Assembly: GCF_900094595.1 (NCBI RefSeq)
Contig: NZ_FMAD01000004.1
Coordinates: 512,876 to 576,875 of the forward strand
Source of the DNA: Cupriavidus alkaliphilus
GTDB lineage: Bacteria; Pseudomonadota; Gammaproteobacteria; Burkholderiales; Burkholderiaceae
Direction: 5' to 3'
DNA length: 64,000 nucleotides
Part shown: positions 25,331-35,701 of the stretch, piece after piece
Numbering within the stretch: the first letter of the stretch is position 1
Layout of the letters: each line of letters begins with the position of its first letter
Position numbers and translations under genes: made by a program
The notes under the pieces: generated by a model
Databases searched by the model: none
What the model was told of the DNA's origin: nothing
What the model saw: the letters and a program-made list of their open reading frames with translations, nothing else

Positions 25331-27475
25331 TTAAGCCGCGCTATGCGGTGCAATGTTGTACAGGTGGAAGTCACCGGTCGGCGTGGTCACCCGCCCCGTT
25401 GGCGTGAGGCGGATGGCCTGTTCATGGGCGGCGCCCGCGTGGACGGCCTGCGGCTGGCGCAGGGTGGCACCGGCATTCAGGTCCAGTTCGATGCTGCTGA
25501 ACAGCAGCGGTGCCGCGCCTTCGATAGTGGCGATGGCAACCGGCAGCATATCGACGCGCAACGGCTGCATCAGTAACGCCGCGGCCCAGATATACGCGGC
25601 CGAGGACCGGCCCTCGTCACGCCGGAGTATCTCGGCAAGACGCGTCAGCGGCGGCGTTTCTGTCTCGCGCAGCGCACCCATTTCCAGCTGGAGCCGGCTG
25701 CCGAACAGGAATGTTTCCAGCGCGCCGGTGTTGCCATCCGCCGTCCAGTTGAAGCGCAGGCCGACCGACATGCCGTGGGAGACGCCGGGCCGCGACGCCT
25801 TGACGAAGGTGGCGATCGCGGTGTCGCGGACAATGAGGTTGGGCAGATGCACCGCAACGCCGACCACGTCGCCCAGCGCCAGGCCCGGCATCGCTTCGCC
25901 CAGGTACAGCGCGCCGTTCGGTGACAGGTCGGCGGTCAGTCCGAGATACGTCTTGTCGTTGACGGTCAGCGTGGTCGGCACGCGCAGCGGAAAGCGGTAT
26001 TCGGTGCGGCGGTTGCGCGAGTGCTTGTGGGCATAGGCCGCCACCGCAATGGCGCACCCAAGTGTCATCACCGTCCAGAAGAGCGTCACAAGGCCCGCGC
26101 CAAGCGCGAGGCTGCCCGTGTAAATGCGATACAGGCCGACCGGTATGCTCGCGGCGGCCAGGCCGCAGAGCACCAGCAACGGCGACAGCCATAGCCACAT
26201 CTTGCCGGTCTGGGACATCTGCTTGTCGGTGACGGCAAACGGAATATTCTTGCGGAACAGGCCGACACTGGTCGACATGAAGGCAAAGAACCGTGCCATG
26301 GCGTACTGCTCGCTCAGGAACAGCGAGTTGTAGCCGCGCCCGAGTTCCAGGTGGACCAGGATCGAAAGCAGGTAATAGAGGCAGAACAGCAGCAGGAACG
26401 TGTTCAGCGGCGAGATGATCGGCAGTACGCCGGTCAGGAACACCACGGGCGGCGTCAGGAAGAAGACCAGCTTCTGCCAGCCTTCGAAGAAGAACAGTGC
26501 CGAGGCCAGATAATTGAGGCGCTGCCCGATGGTGAGCCCGCGCGCGAACAGGATGTTCTCCCGCCGGAATACCTGCATCGATCCCATGCCCCAGCGCATG
26601 CGCTGCTTCAGGTAGGTATCGATGCTGTGCGGCGCAAGGCCGAACGCCAGCGACTCGGCGTGGTACACGGACTGGTAGCCGAGCTTGTGCATGCGGATCG
26701 CGGTGTGCACGTCCTCGGTCACGGTTTCCGTCGCAAAGCCGCCGATCCGTGCCACCGCGGCGCGCCGGATCACGGCACAACTGCCGCAGAAGAAGGCGGC
26801 ATTGAGCGCATCCTTGCCGCGCTGGATTACCTTGAAGAACAGCGCCTGTTCATCCCACACCCGCTTCTTGCCCAGCCGGTGGTTGAAGGAGTCGATGTTG
26901 AAGAAGTCCTGCGGTGTCTGCACGAATGCGACCCGCTCGTTGCGGAAATAACCCAGCGTCCTGACCAGGAAATCCTTGCGCGGCGCGTGGTCGGCGTCAA
27001 AGATCGCAATGAATTCGCCGGTGCTGTGCAGCAGCGCGTGATTCAGGTTGCCGGCCTTGGCGTGGGCGTTGTCGCCACGCGCGAGATAGCGGCAACCCAG
27101 CTCCTGCGCGAGCGCCCGCATCGATTCCCGGCGGCCGTCGTCAAGCAGCCAGGTGGCATGCGGATAATCCATGCGTATCACCGCCAGCAGCGTACGGCGA
27201 ATCAGCTCGACCGACTCGTTATAGGTCGGCACGAAAACATCGACGCTCAGGCCCGGTTCAGGCGGCGGTGCCTCCCGCACCGAAAGCCGGTACGTCATCA
27301 GCACAAAGAGCAGGCCACTGATATAGCCGTAGACTTCCGCCGCATAGAGCGGGAAGGAAAACAGCGGCGCCGCGACATTGATCGTGTCGACGCGCCAGGC
27401 GAGGTACGCCAATCCCACCAGCACGTACGCAACCACAAGCAACCTGATGGACCGACCGGGCTGTTCTGTTGTCAT
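25331..27475 (-). CDS. Cellulose-synthase-like family 2 glycosyltransferase with PilZ domain
   Basis: This 714-residue inner-membrane glycosyltransferase resembles BcsA. Two N-terminal helices precede the GT2 domain, with VPTYNES, DADHAPRKD (DxD), the TED of VTEDVHTAIR and QRMRWGMGSMQ (QxxRW), which bind the UDP-sugar and growing chain. Several membrane helices follow, then a PilZ domain with RFPLR (RxxxR) and DLSPNG (DxSxxG), the c-di-GMP binding motifs. BcsA makes beta-1,4-glucan when c-di-GMP binds. No bcsB, bcsC or bcsZ gene follows, only a BcsS-like barrel gene, so the polymer may not be canonical cellulose. The start at ATG 27475 is chosen from the domain boundary. Confidence 0.87.
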   Translation of the reverse strand: MTTEQPGRSIRLLVVAYVLVGLAYLAWRVDTINVAAPLFSFPLYAAEVYGYISGLLFVLMTYRLSVREAPPPEPGLSVDVFVPTYNESVELIRRTLLAVIRMDYPHATWLLDDGRRESMRALAQELGCRYLARGDNAHAKAGNLNHALLHSTGEFIAIFDADHAPRKDFLVRTLGYFRNERVAFVQTPQDFFNIDSFNHRLGKKRVWDEQALFFKVIQRGKDALNAAFFCGSCAVIRRAAVARIGGFATETVTEDVHTAIRMHKLGYQSVYHAESLAFGLAPHSIDTYLKQRMRWGMGSMQVFRRENILFARGLTIGQRLNYLASALFFFEGWQKLVFFLTPPVVFLTGVLPIISPLNTFLLLFCLYYLLSILVHLELGRGYNSLFLSEQYAMARFFAFMSTSVGLFRKNIPFAVTDKQMSQTGKMWLWLSPLLVLCGLAAASIPVGLYRIYTGSLALGAGLVTLFWTVMTLGCAIAVAAYAHKHSRNRRTEYRFPLRVPTTLTVNDKTYLGLTADLSPNGALYLGEAMPGLALGDVVGVAVHLPNLIVRDTAIATFVKASRPGVSHGMSVGLRFNWTADGNTGALETFLFGSRLQLEMGALRETETPPLTRLAEILRRDEGRSSAAYIWAAALLMQPLRVDMLPVAIATIEGAAPLLFSSIELDLNAGATLRQPQAVHAGAAHEQAIRLTPTGRVTTPTGDFHLYNIAPHSAA

Positions 27476-27655
27476 GCTTTCGTTCTGTGCTGGCGTTATT
27501 CTTCTTTGGTCACCACGCCGGATGCTCTGGCCATGCCGGGTCGTCGTGAGAACGGGACCCGCAGCGCAAGGCCGCGCCGTCATCCGGATACAGCATAGAG
27601 GGATTTGGCGCGTTCTGTAAGTAGGGTGCGGACAGCCGGCAGGGTATCCGTGTAG

Positions 27656-27673
27656 CGCACGCTGCAGCGTGCG
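27656..27673. promoter_or_regulatory. Perfect 18-bp palindrome upstream of the bcsA-like gene
   Basis: CGCACGCTGCAGCGTGCG is a perfect 18-bp palindrome, 181 bp upstream of the BcsA-like start codon and in a region without intact genes. It could be a regulator binding site or a cruciform. No second copy was noticed in the window. Confidence 0.35.
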
Positions 27674-27773
27674 GGGATTTAAAAGACGCTAATCTCAGAG
27701 TTCAGTGTCCACGCGGTTTGCGTGCGCACAAGTCGCGACTGGCGAATGCCGCCGTCACGCGGCCACCCTGCGC

Positions 27774-27988
27774 CTGCTGCACCAGCAATCCAGCCGCGCG
27801 GACGCCGAGTTCATCGACATCAATTGCGCGGCAATGGCGGGCCAGCTGCTGCAGTCCGAGTTGTTCGGCCAGAACGCGGAGCGTTCACCGACGCGATAGG
27901 CAAGCAGGAAGGGCTGATCAAGGCCGGCAATGGCGGCACCTTGTGCCTGGATGCAGTGCGGGAGCTCGACCTGGGAATGCCGTGCCGG
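27774..27988 (+). pseudogene. Remnant of a sigma-54 activator AAA+ domain
   Basis: Two adjoining frames together spell the centre of an NtrC-type AAA+ domain. The first encodes [20 protein letters not shown]; after a frameshift near 27876 the second encodes [20 protein letters not shown] and then TLCLDAVRELDLGMPCR. These match the conserved segments before and at the GAFTGA loop and Walker B (GGTLFLDE), with the Asp-Glu pair degraded to DA. Walker A, the sensor and DNA-binding parts are absent. It is a decayed fragment of about 70 codons, not a functional gene. The remaining ~300 bp on either side hold nothing I recognise. Confidence 0.75.
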
Positions 27989-28107
27989 CCGACCGGGGCC
28001 CTGCACCGCCGCGCTTCCGGGGGTAGAATCTGCGGCTCACACCGAAGAGGGCCGTCCAATCCGCATGCCGGCTGAATGGCGGGCCTTCTGTCGTTTCGGA
28101 GGTCCCC

Positions 28108-29964
<1,857 letters not shown>

Positions 29965-30110
29965 CCGGCGGGCGACTGGCGGGAGCGTATCCCGGCTAGG
30001 CGGCGATCGCCCGGCGCTCTTCTTCGTCGAGCACGGGCCCGTCGAGCGTCACGCGCGAAGGGTCGGTGCGGAATTTCCGGATGACGCCAGGCCGTTTGCA
30101 GTCAGCCATG

Positions 30111-30860
30111 TCAGGTCAGCGCGATCCCGCCATCGACGCGCAGGTTCACGCCGGTGATGAAGCTGCCTTCCCCACTGGTCAGCATCAGTGCCGCAGAGGC
30201 AATCTCGTCGGCACGCCCAAGGCGACCAAGCGGAATGGCACTTGCCACGCCTGCCTCGAAGGCTGGCCTGTCACCCTCGGCAACGCCGAGCTTGGACAAG
30301 ATCGGCGTATCGATGGGACCCGGGCTGATTACGTTCACCCGGATGCCACGCGCCTTGAACTCGAGCGCCCAGCTCTGCGCAAACGCTTCAATCGCCGCCT
30401 TGGTACCTGCATAGACGGCGTGTCCATCGAGCACCTTGGCGCTGGCAATCGAACTGACAAGGAGGATGGAGCCGCCGTCGCGTAACACCGGCACGATCTT
30501 CTGCACGCCGAAGAACACACCTCGCGTGTTGGTGGCGAACTGTGCGTCGTATTCGTCGATGCCGACCTGGCCGGACGGCCTGATCTGGTTTATGCCCGCG
30601 TTGGCTACGTAGATGTCGGCCCCGCCAAACCGCGTGGTGACCGCCGCCGCCACACGATCATGCGTGGACAGATCGGCGATATCGCCTGTCATGCCCATCG
30701 CCCGCGGCCCCAGTTCGGCTACCGCCGCGTCAACGGCGTCACTACGCCGGCCAACGATGACCACCTGGGCCCCCTCGTTGACGAACCGCCTTGCCATCGC
30801 CAATCCTATGCCGCTGTTGCCACCCGTAATGACCGCGACCTTTCCTTCAAGCTTGCTCAT
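30111..30860 (-). CDS. Short-chain dehydrogenase/reductase
   Basis: This 249-residue cytoplasmic oxidoreductase is a classical SDR. The cofactor motif is GGNSGIG, followed by GRRS favouring NADP(H), NAG (YVANAGI) is present, and the active site has Ser in VSSIAS and YAGTK (Tyr-x-x-x-Lys). The C-terminal DGGIAL fits the family end. ATG 30860 has GAGGT upstream; an in-frame ATG 15 bp earlier lacks a well-spaced site. It is divergent from a LysR gene 102 bp away, which probably regulates it. Substrate unknown. Confidence 0.9.
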   Translation of the reverse strand: MSKLEGKVAVITGGNSGIGLAMARRFVNEGAQVVIVGRRSDAVDAAVAELGPRAMGMTGDIADLSTHDRVAAAVTTRFGGADIYVANAGINQIRPSGQVGIDEYDAQFATNTRGVFFGVQKIVPVLRDGGSILLVSSIASAKVLDGHAVYAGTKAAIEAFAQSWALEFKARGIRVNVISPGPIDTPILSKLGVAEGDRPAFEAGVASAIPLGRLGRADEIASAALMLTSGEGSFITGVNLRVDGGIALT

Positions 30861-30962
30861 CGTGTACCTCGACATTCCTGTTGGATGAGGTTGAATCTAA
30901 AGGATCCGTCGCAAGCGGGGCAGCCCTACAATGGACGCATTACTTGTGCCAAATTGTCTTCT

Positions 30963-31880
30963 ATGTCGATAGAACGTCTCCATGGCCTTTCAGCCTTTGT
31001 CCGTGCGGTGGAAGCGGGTTCGTTCACCGGTGCCGCCAGGCTCCTCGGCACTACGCCTTCGGCCATTTCGAAGAGCGTGTCGCGACTTGAAGCCAGGTTA
31101 GGCGTGAAGCTCTTTCACCGATCCACCCGCGCCTTCGCATTGACCGACGAAGGGACCGTCTTCTACCGACGCGTCGCGCCGCTGGTACGGGGACTCGAAG
31201 AAGCAAGCGAGGGGTTGGTCGCGCCGTCGGAGATGGCGGTGGCAGGTCATCTTCGCATCAGCATGCCGGGCGATCTTGGCACTACATTGCTGGCCGCGAT
31301 CGCGGCGAAACTGATGCCGCGCCATCCGCGTCTGTCGCTGGACGTCAGCTTCAGCGACCAGCACGCCGATCTGATCCGCGAGGGGTTCGACGTGGCCTTT
31401 CGCGCCGGCCACGCAACTGACAGCGGCCTGCATGCACGGCACCTGACAAACCTTCCTCTGGTGCTGGTGGCGTCGCCTGCATACCTGGAAAGTTACGGGG
31501 AGCCTCGCACGGCGGCGGACCTGCTGCACCATCGCCATGTGCGTTACCGGCTGGCCGGACAAGTCATGCCAGTCACGCTTGCCGACGGCACGCGGCTGCA
31601 GACAAAGGGATCGTTCGATGCCGACAATGGCGCTGCGATGCGCACGGCAGCGCTCAACGGCCTCGGTATCGCGCAACTGCTGCAGCTCGCCGTGCAGGCT
31701 GACCTCGATGCCGGCCGGCTGCAGCGCGTAATGCCCGCCCTGGCGCTACTCGCGGTACCGCTGCAGGTGCTGCACGGATTCGGTCGACGTATCCCAGCGC
31801 GCGTACGCGTACTGGTGGACTTTGTCGCAACGGAGCTTGCCGGCCAGTCCGAACGCCGGGCAGACTCTGCCCGTCAATAG
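30963..31880 (+). CDS. LysR-family transcriptional regulator
   Basis: This 305-residue regulator has an N-terminal winged helix-turn-helix (FVRAVEAGSFTGAARLLGTT, then PSAISKSVSRLEARLGVKLF) and a C-terminal periplasmic-binding-like effector domain of the CrgA-type LTTR group. It is divergent from the SDR gene, the usual arrangement for LysR control of a neighbour. ATG 30963 is the natural start; the frame runs further upstream through the SDR gene only by chance. Part of the accessory segment between the 190-bp repeats. Confidence 0.9.
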   Translation: MSIERLHGLSAFVRAVEAGSFTGAARLLGTTPSAISKSVSRLEARLGVKLFHRSTRAFALTDEGTVFYRRVAPLVRGLEEASEGLVAPSEMAVAGHLRISMPGDLGTTLLAAIAAKLMPRHPRLSLDVSFSDQHADLIREGFDVAFRAGHATDSGLHARHLTNLPLVLVASPAYLESYGEPRTAADLLHHRHVRYRLAGQVMPVTLADGTRLQTKGSFDADNGAAMRTAALNGLGIAQLLQLAVQADLDAGRLQRVMPALALLAVPLQVLHGFGRRIPARVRVLVDFVATELAGQSERRADSARQ

Positions 31881-31953
31881 GCAGCTATCCATTGGGGGAT
31901 GTCGGCTGGGAAGACCTGGTTGCGCTGGCCAGGACTGCCAGGGCGTAGTGCAG

Positions 31954-32457
31954 TCAGTCGATCACGCTCACGATGCTGTGAATGCCCCCGCGAGCCATCT
32001 TGGCGTAAGGGCAAAGACGCTCGGTGTTGCGTACCAGTTCCTCGGCCTGGCGGCGCTCCACGCCCGGCATGCGGACGCGAATTTCGGCAATCAGCGCGTA
32101 GCCCCCATCAACGGGATCGCGGCCGAAAGACACCTCGACCGCCACCGTAGCCCGGGTCGTGTCGACCTGCGCGCGCTGGGCAAGAAGACTCAGTGCCCCG
32201 TGAAAGCAGGCGGCATAGCCTGCCGCGAAAAGCTGCTCCGGATTGGTGCCGCTGCCGGGCCCGCCCATCGCCGCAGGCAGGCGCAACTCGAGGATAAGAT
32301 TGCCATCGTCGGACCTTGCCACGCCGGACGCCCGGCCATGCGCGGCCTCGCCTCCGGACACCGTGACGGTCGTGGTGTACAGCGCCAAGAATCCCTGTCC
32401 CCGATATCTGTCGAGCAAGGTCAATGGCGGAGGCTGCAACCGCTCGCTATCCATCAT
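31954..32457 (-). CDS. OsmC/Ohr-family organic hydroperoxide resistance protein
   Basis: This 167-residue protein belongs to the Ohr branch of the OsmC family, thiol peroxidases that reduce organic hydroperoxides. The two redox Cys are visible in AAGYAACFHGAL and ERLCPYAK, and GRDPVDGGYAL with the conserved Glu/Arg region fits Ohr. It is slightly longer than usual at the N terminus (MMDSERLQPPPL). No OhrR regulator is adjacent; the upstream neighbour is a decayed NmrA-like gene and the downstream one a LysR gene on the other strand. Confidence 0.88.
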   Translation of the reverse strand: MMDSERLQPPPLTLLDRYRGQGFLALYTTTVTVSGGEAAHGRASGVARSDDGNLILELRLPAAMGGPGSGTNPEQLFAAGYAACFHGALSLLAQRAQVDTTRATVAVEVSFGRDPVDGGYALIAEIRVRMPGVERRQAEELVRNTERLCPYAKMARGGIHSIVSVID

Positions 32458-32479
32458 CGTCTCCGCCTATTTTGTCTGA

Positions 32480-32690
32480 CGCATCCCTTCCCGCAGTGGA
32501 TGTGTCCAAGCCGTGCCTTGCCTTCCGGCACAAGCGTGCCTTCCTGACGTGCTGCCGAAGCAGAGCGCCGCCGGATCTGCCACGATGGCGCGCTTGTCGC
32601 CGGTCGCCTGCAGGTAGCGCTGCACGAGGTCGCTCAGGCGGAAGCGTTCGGGGACGGCGATGTCGACCATGCCATGATCGGGGCCACCAG
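32480..32690 (-). pseudogene. Remnant of an NmrA-like NAD(P)-binding protein
   Basis: The minus strand encodes MVDIAVPERFRLSDLVQRY and, further on, IVADPAALCFG in one frame; after a frameshift near 32550 another frame reads TLVPEGKARLGHIH. In order, these match the C-terminal ~60 residues of NmrA/SDR-a5-type proteins (RxSDLVxR, DxxARYFG, LVPG...ARLG). The Rossmann N terminus is missing. The fragment sits just upstream of the OsmC gene, so they may once have been an operon. The rest of 32458-32827 holds no recognisable gene. Confidence 0.7.
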
Positions 32691-32827
32691 TGCGGCATCG
32701 GCTACAGCTAGAGCCTTGCCACAGTACGTGCATGCTACGTGTGGCCGTGGGCCGGCACCAGACCGGTGCGTGGCCCACGGTGTTTCCTTTTTCGCATCAA
32801 TCAGATCCGGGAGCGTGGCGAGCGATC

Positions 32828-33799
32828 CTAGCGGTTGACCTTCAGCCGGTACTCACTTGGAGACATTCCAAAGTGGCGCTGGAACGCCACGCGCATCCGC
32901 TCTTCGCTGCCGAAACCGCACTCGCGCGCGATGACGTCGATGGGCCGGCCCGGATCCTGCAACTGCCGCCGCGCCGCTTCGAGCCTGAAATGCTCCACGC
33001 CCTTGGCCGGCGTGCGCCCCGTCTTTTCCTTGTATATGCGCGCGAAATTACGCGGACTCATGCCGACGTAGTCGGCAAGCTGTTCGACGGACAACTCCTG
33101 CGTGGAGAGGCTCTGCAGGATCCACAAATGCAGCGACTCAAACACTGGCACCTGCCGGCTCTGGGAGATCAGGATCTCGCTCAACTGCGGCTGGGCCCCG
33201 GGGCGTTTCATGTAAACCGCCAGTTCCTTGGCGGAATTGAGCGCGACCTCGTGTCCGTAGTCGGCTTCCACCATCGCCAGGGCCAGGTCGATGCCGGTGG
33301 TCACCCCGGCCGACGTCCAGAGGTTCTGCTGCTGCACGAAGATCGCATCGGGATCGAGGTCTACGGTGGGGAACAATTCGCGGAACCGGTCCAGCATGGC
33401 CCAGTGCGTGGTGGCGCGCTTGCCGTCCAGCAAGCCCGCGAATGCCAGCAGGAATGCGCCGCTGCACACAGAGGCCATGCGCCGGATCTTGCCCGACGCC
33501 GTCCCCAGCCAGTCGATCAGCGCCGTCTCGTTCTTCGCCACCTCAAGGATCGTGGGTGACCCCGGTACGATCACGGTGTCGACGAGCCGCAGGTCGAACG
33601 ACGCCAGGGACACCGAACTCATTGCGGTGCCCTCCACCGTTGCAACCATTCCACCGGAGAAGCTGGTGGTGTGGCACCGGTAACCCGCCATCCCGCGCGC
33701 CCGCGCGTAGTTGGAGGCGGCCCAGAACACGGTCTGGGGTCCGGCGAGATCGAGCAGGCTGACATCGGGATACGCCACGAACAGGATGTTGCGCGGCAT
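32828..33799 (-). CDS. GlxA-type AraC regulator with DJ-1/PfpI domain
   Basis: This 323-residue protein joins an N-terminal DJ-1/PfpI-like domain (NILFVAYPDVSLLDLAGPQ, then RRMASVCSGAFLLAFAGLLDG with the elbow Cys) to a C-terminal AraC domain (LSVEQLADYVGMSPRNFARIY and VIARECGFGSEERMRVAFQRH). Such GlxA regulators usually sense small metabolites through the DJ-1 domain and act as activators. ATG 33799 gives the family N terminus; the frame continues to 33862 with two other ATGs. Its target is not evident; the nearest intact genes are the OsmC gene and the LysR/DMT pair. Confidence 0.88.
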   Translation of the reverse strand: MPRNILFVAYPDVSLLDLAGPQTVFWAASNYARARGMAGYRCHTTSFSGGMVATVEGTAMSSVSLASFDLRLVDTVIVPGSPTILEVAKNETALIDWLGTASGKIRRMASVCSGAFLLAFAGLLDGKRATTHWAMLDRFRELFPTVDLDPDAIFVQQQNLWTSAGVTTGIDLALAMVEADYGHEVALNSAKELAVYMKRPGAQPQLSEILISQSRQVPVFESLHLWILQSLSTQELSVEQLADYVGMSPRNFARIYKEKTGRTPAKGVEHFRLEAARRQLQDPGRPIDVIARECGFGSEERMRVAFQRHFGMSPSEYRLKVNR

Positions 33800-34340
33800 G
33801 TCTTCAATGTTCTCTGAGGCGGGGAGTGACTGATGTTGAACCATAAGAGGAATCGCGGGCATCGAGCGATGCTATGTCAATAGGGCAATCCCGCGCAAGC
33901 CTGTGCCCCAACCGTAACAGGACGGCCAGCGGGCGCTGCTGCACGACGGCAATCTCCCCGGTACATCCCTGTCGCCCGACGGGCTCGGGTATTGATAGTG
34001 CTGTCATCATCGGCTTCCGTATGTCACATCCAGTGGCATCGCACGACTCTCAGGCATCGGCCAGGCGTCCCGCGCCGGTCAGCTCGGCGGGCGTCGTCGC
34101 GACAGGGCAATGTGGCGGCGAGTCTAGTGCGCGCGTGGGTGCGTCACAAGAGGGTCCGGAGCGCAGCGCCGTTTCCCGGAATGCACCAATGCCGGATGAC
34201 ATTCTCATGACGTGGTCCGGACGGCTGGCAGTCTGGCAGAAAAACTGGGAGCGCTGTCATTTACGGTCTATTAAGCGCTCATTACCATGGCAGACACGCC
34301 ATGGCAGATACGCCAAATGATCATACATTTGGCCGCCGAC
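33800..34340. other. Long region without a recognisable gene
   Basis: This 541-bp stretch lies between the divergent GlxA-type regulator and a histidine-kinase remnant. A rightward open frame of 148 codons (33874-34320) crosses it, but its composition is irregular and it lacks a ribosome site or family motif. I consider it non-coding or decayed. The sequence is visibly less GC-biased than the neighbouring genes. Confidence 0.4.
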
Positions 34341-34574
34341 ATGCACGACGCCGTCGTGGCGGTCGGCGACCGTAGCTGCGGCTTTGTTGGCGACGCCGTG
34401 CTACCCCTGTTCGATGCGTTCTATGCGATCAGGGATGAAGGGATGGGGATGAGACGGGCAATCTGCCAGTGCATCGTGAACGGCCACGGCGGCGGCATCC
34501 CGTGCGGAATGCCGCCCCTGTGGCGGCGCACGCTTTGCCGTGCGCCTGCCCCGCCAGGCTCCGGCGGCCGTTGA
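34341..34574 (+). pseudogene. Remnant of a sensor histidine kinase (HATPase C end)
   Basis: The frame encodes VAVGDRSCGFVGDAVLPLFD, then AFYAIRDEGMGMRRAICQCI and VNGHGGGI. This is the pattern of the HATPase domain: the G1 box (DxGxGF) is degraded to DRSCGF, the F box (LFDAFYTTK) is nearly intact, and the G2 box (GMGMGLAIC) is altered to GMGMRRAIC. The N box, the phosphoacceptor His domain and sensor parts are missing, and the tail after HGGG is scrambled. It is therefore a decayed C-terminal fragment, followed by the LysR gene rather than by a response regulator. Confidence 0.72.
34483..34546. other. Two adjacent stem-loops upstream of a LysR gene
   Basis: The first hairpin (34483-34524) pairs GCCAC and GGCGGCAT with ATGCCGCC and GTGGC around a 3-by-3 mismatch. 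The second (34525-34546) has a perfect 8-bp stem, GGCGCACG with CGTGCGCC, and a 6-nt loop. They follow each other without a gap, 85 bp before the LysR start, within the kinase remnant. They may only reflect drift in GC-rich decayed sequence. Confidence 0.35.
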
Positions 34575-34630
34575 GCGCCGCTCGCAAGAAAGCCGACACC
34601 AGGCAGCGCAATGCATTGGGGGAAGAACAC

Positions 34631-35701
34631 ATGGAATCGACGCAACAGGCGGACGTATTGGACCGCAATTTCCGGATCGGCCAGCCGAATCGCGCTGACG
34701 CGCTGTCGACAAGCTTTGCCGCGAGCTACGCGGGGATCATGGCATTCATGGCCGTGGCCAGCGAAGGCAGCTTCGCCAAAGCCGGCGAGCGCCTGGGCAT
34801 CGGACGGTCAGCCGTGAGCCGCAACGTGCAAAAGCTGGAAACACAGTTGAGCACCCGACTCTTCCTGCGCACCACACGCGCGACACAGCTCACGCGCGAA
34901 GGTCAGCGCTTCTTCGAGAACTGCCACAAGGGCGTCACGCATATCGTAGAAGCCATGAACGACATGCTGGAGTTGCGCGAGGGCCCCCCGCGTGGCCAGC
35001 TGCGCATCAGTGCCACCGTGGGTTTTGGCCGAAAGGTCGTGGCACCGTTGCTCGACAGCTTCGTCAAAGCCTATCCGGACATTGCCATCGACCTGCTGCT
35101 GGATGACCGGCCGACGGACTTCGCATCGGCGCAGATCGATGTCGCATTTCGCAATGGGCGGATCGAGGATTCCAGCATCATCGCCAAGCAACTGATCCCG
35201 ATGCAGATGGCACTGTGCGCGGCGCCGTCGTATGTAGCGCGGCACGGACTGCCGGAGACACTGGACGACCTCGCACACCACGAATGCATCAACTTCCGCT
35301 TCTCCAGCGGACGCATCTTCGAATGGGAGTTCAAGGTCGACGGCATCGTACGCAAGGTCCTGCCCAAGGCGCGTATGACATTCAACGATGCGGACCTCGT
35401 GCTGCACGCAGTGCTGCAAGGATGGGGGATCGCACAAATGGCAGGCTACCAGATCCGGGATCATGTCGCAAACCATGAACTCGGAATCGCCTTGGCACGG
35501 CACGCGCCAGACGATCGCGGCCACTATATCTGCTACCTGAGCCGCCAGCACCTTCCCACGCGTATACGCGTGTTTATCGACTTCATGACTGCCCAGATCC
35601 GCGCTCTCGGTATCGACTTCATGACGAATTTCAACGGCGAAACCTTCGAACCGCTTTCAGCGCCCTCACCGACAATTCGCATGACGGGAGCAGCGGCATG
35701 A
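34631..35701 (+). CDS. LysR-family transcriptional regulator
   Basis: This 356-residue LysR regulator has an unusually long N-terminal leader (~40 residues) before the helix-turn-helix FMAVASEGSFAKAGERLGIG and SAVSRNVQKLETQLSTRLF, and a C-terminal extension beyond the effector domain. The ATG at 34631 has GGGGGAAGAA upstream. An internal start at about 34739 would give a standard length, so the true start is uncertain. The stop overlaps the ATG of the DMT exporter gene by 4 bp, so regulator and exporter are coupled, unusual for LysR genes, which are normally divergent from their targets. Confidence 0.88.
   Translation: MESTQQADVLDRNFRIGQPNRADALSTSFAASYAGIMAFMAVASEGSFAKAGERLGIGRSAVSRNVQKLETQLSTRLFLRTTRATQLTREGQRFFENCHKGVTHIVEAMNDMLELREGPPRGQLRISATVGFGRKVVAPLLDSFVKAYPDIAIDLLLDDRPTDFASAQIDVAFRNGRIEDSSIIAKQLIPMQMALCAAPSYVARHGLPETLDDLAHHECINFRFSSGRIFEWEFKVDGIVRKVLPKARMTFNDADLVLHAVLQGWGIAQMAGYQIRDHVANHELGIALARHAPDDRGHYICYLSRQHLPTRIRVFIDFMTAQIRALGIDFMTNFNGETFEPLSAPSPTIRMTGAAA

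Noticed and set aside
33874..34320. A 148-codon rightward frame
   Set aside because: No ribosome site, irregular composition and no motif; probably non-coding DNA of the islet.
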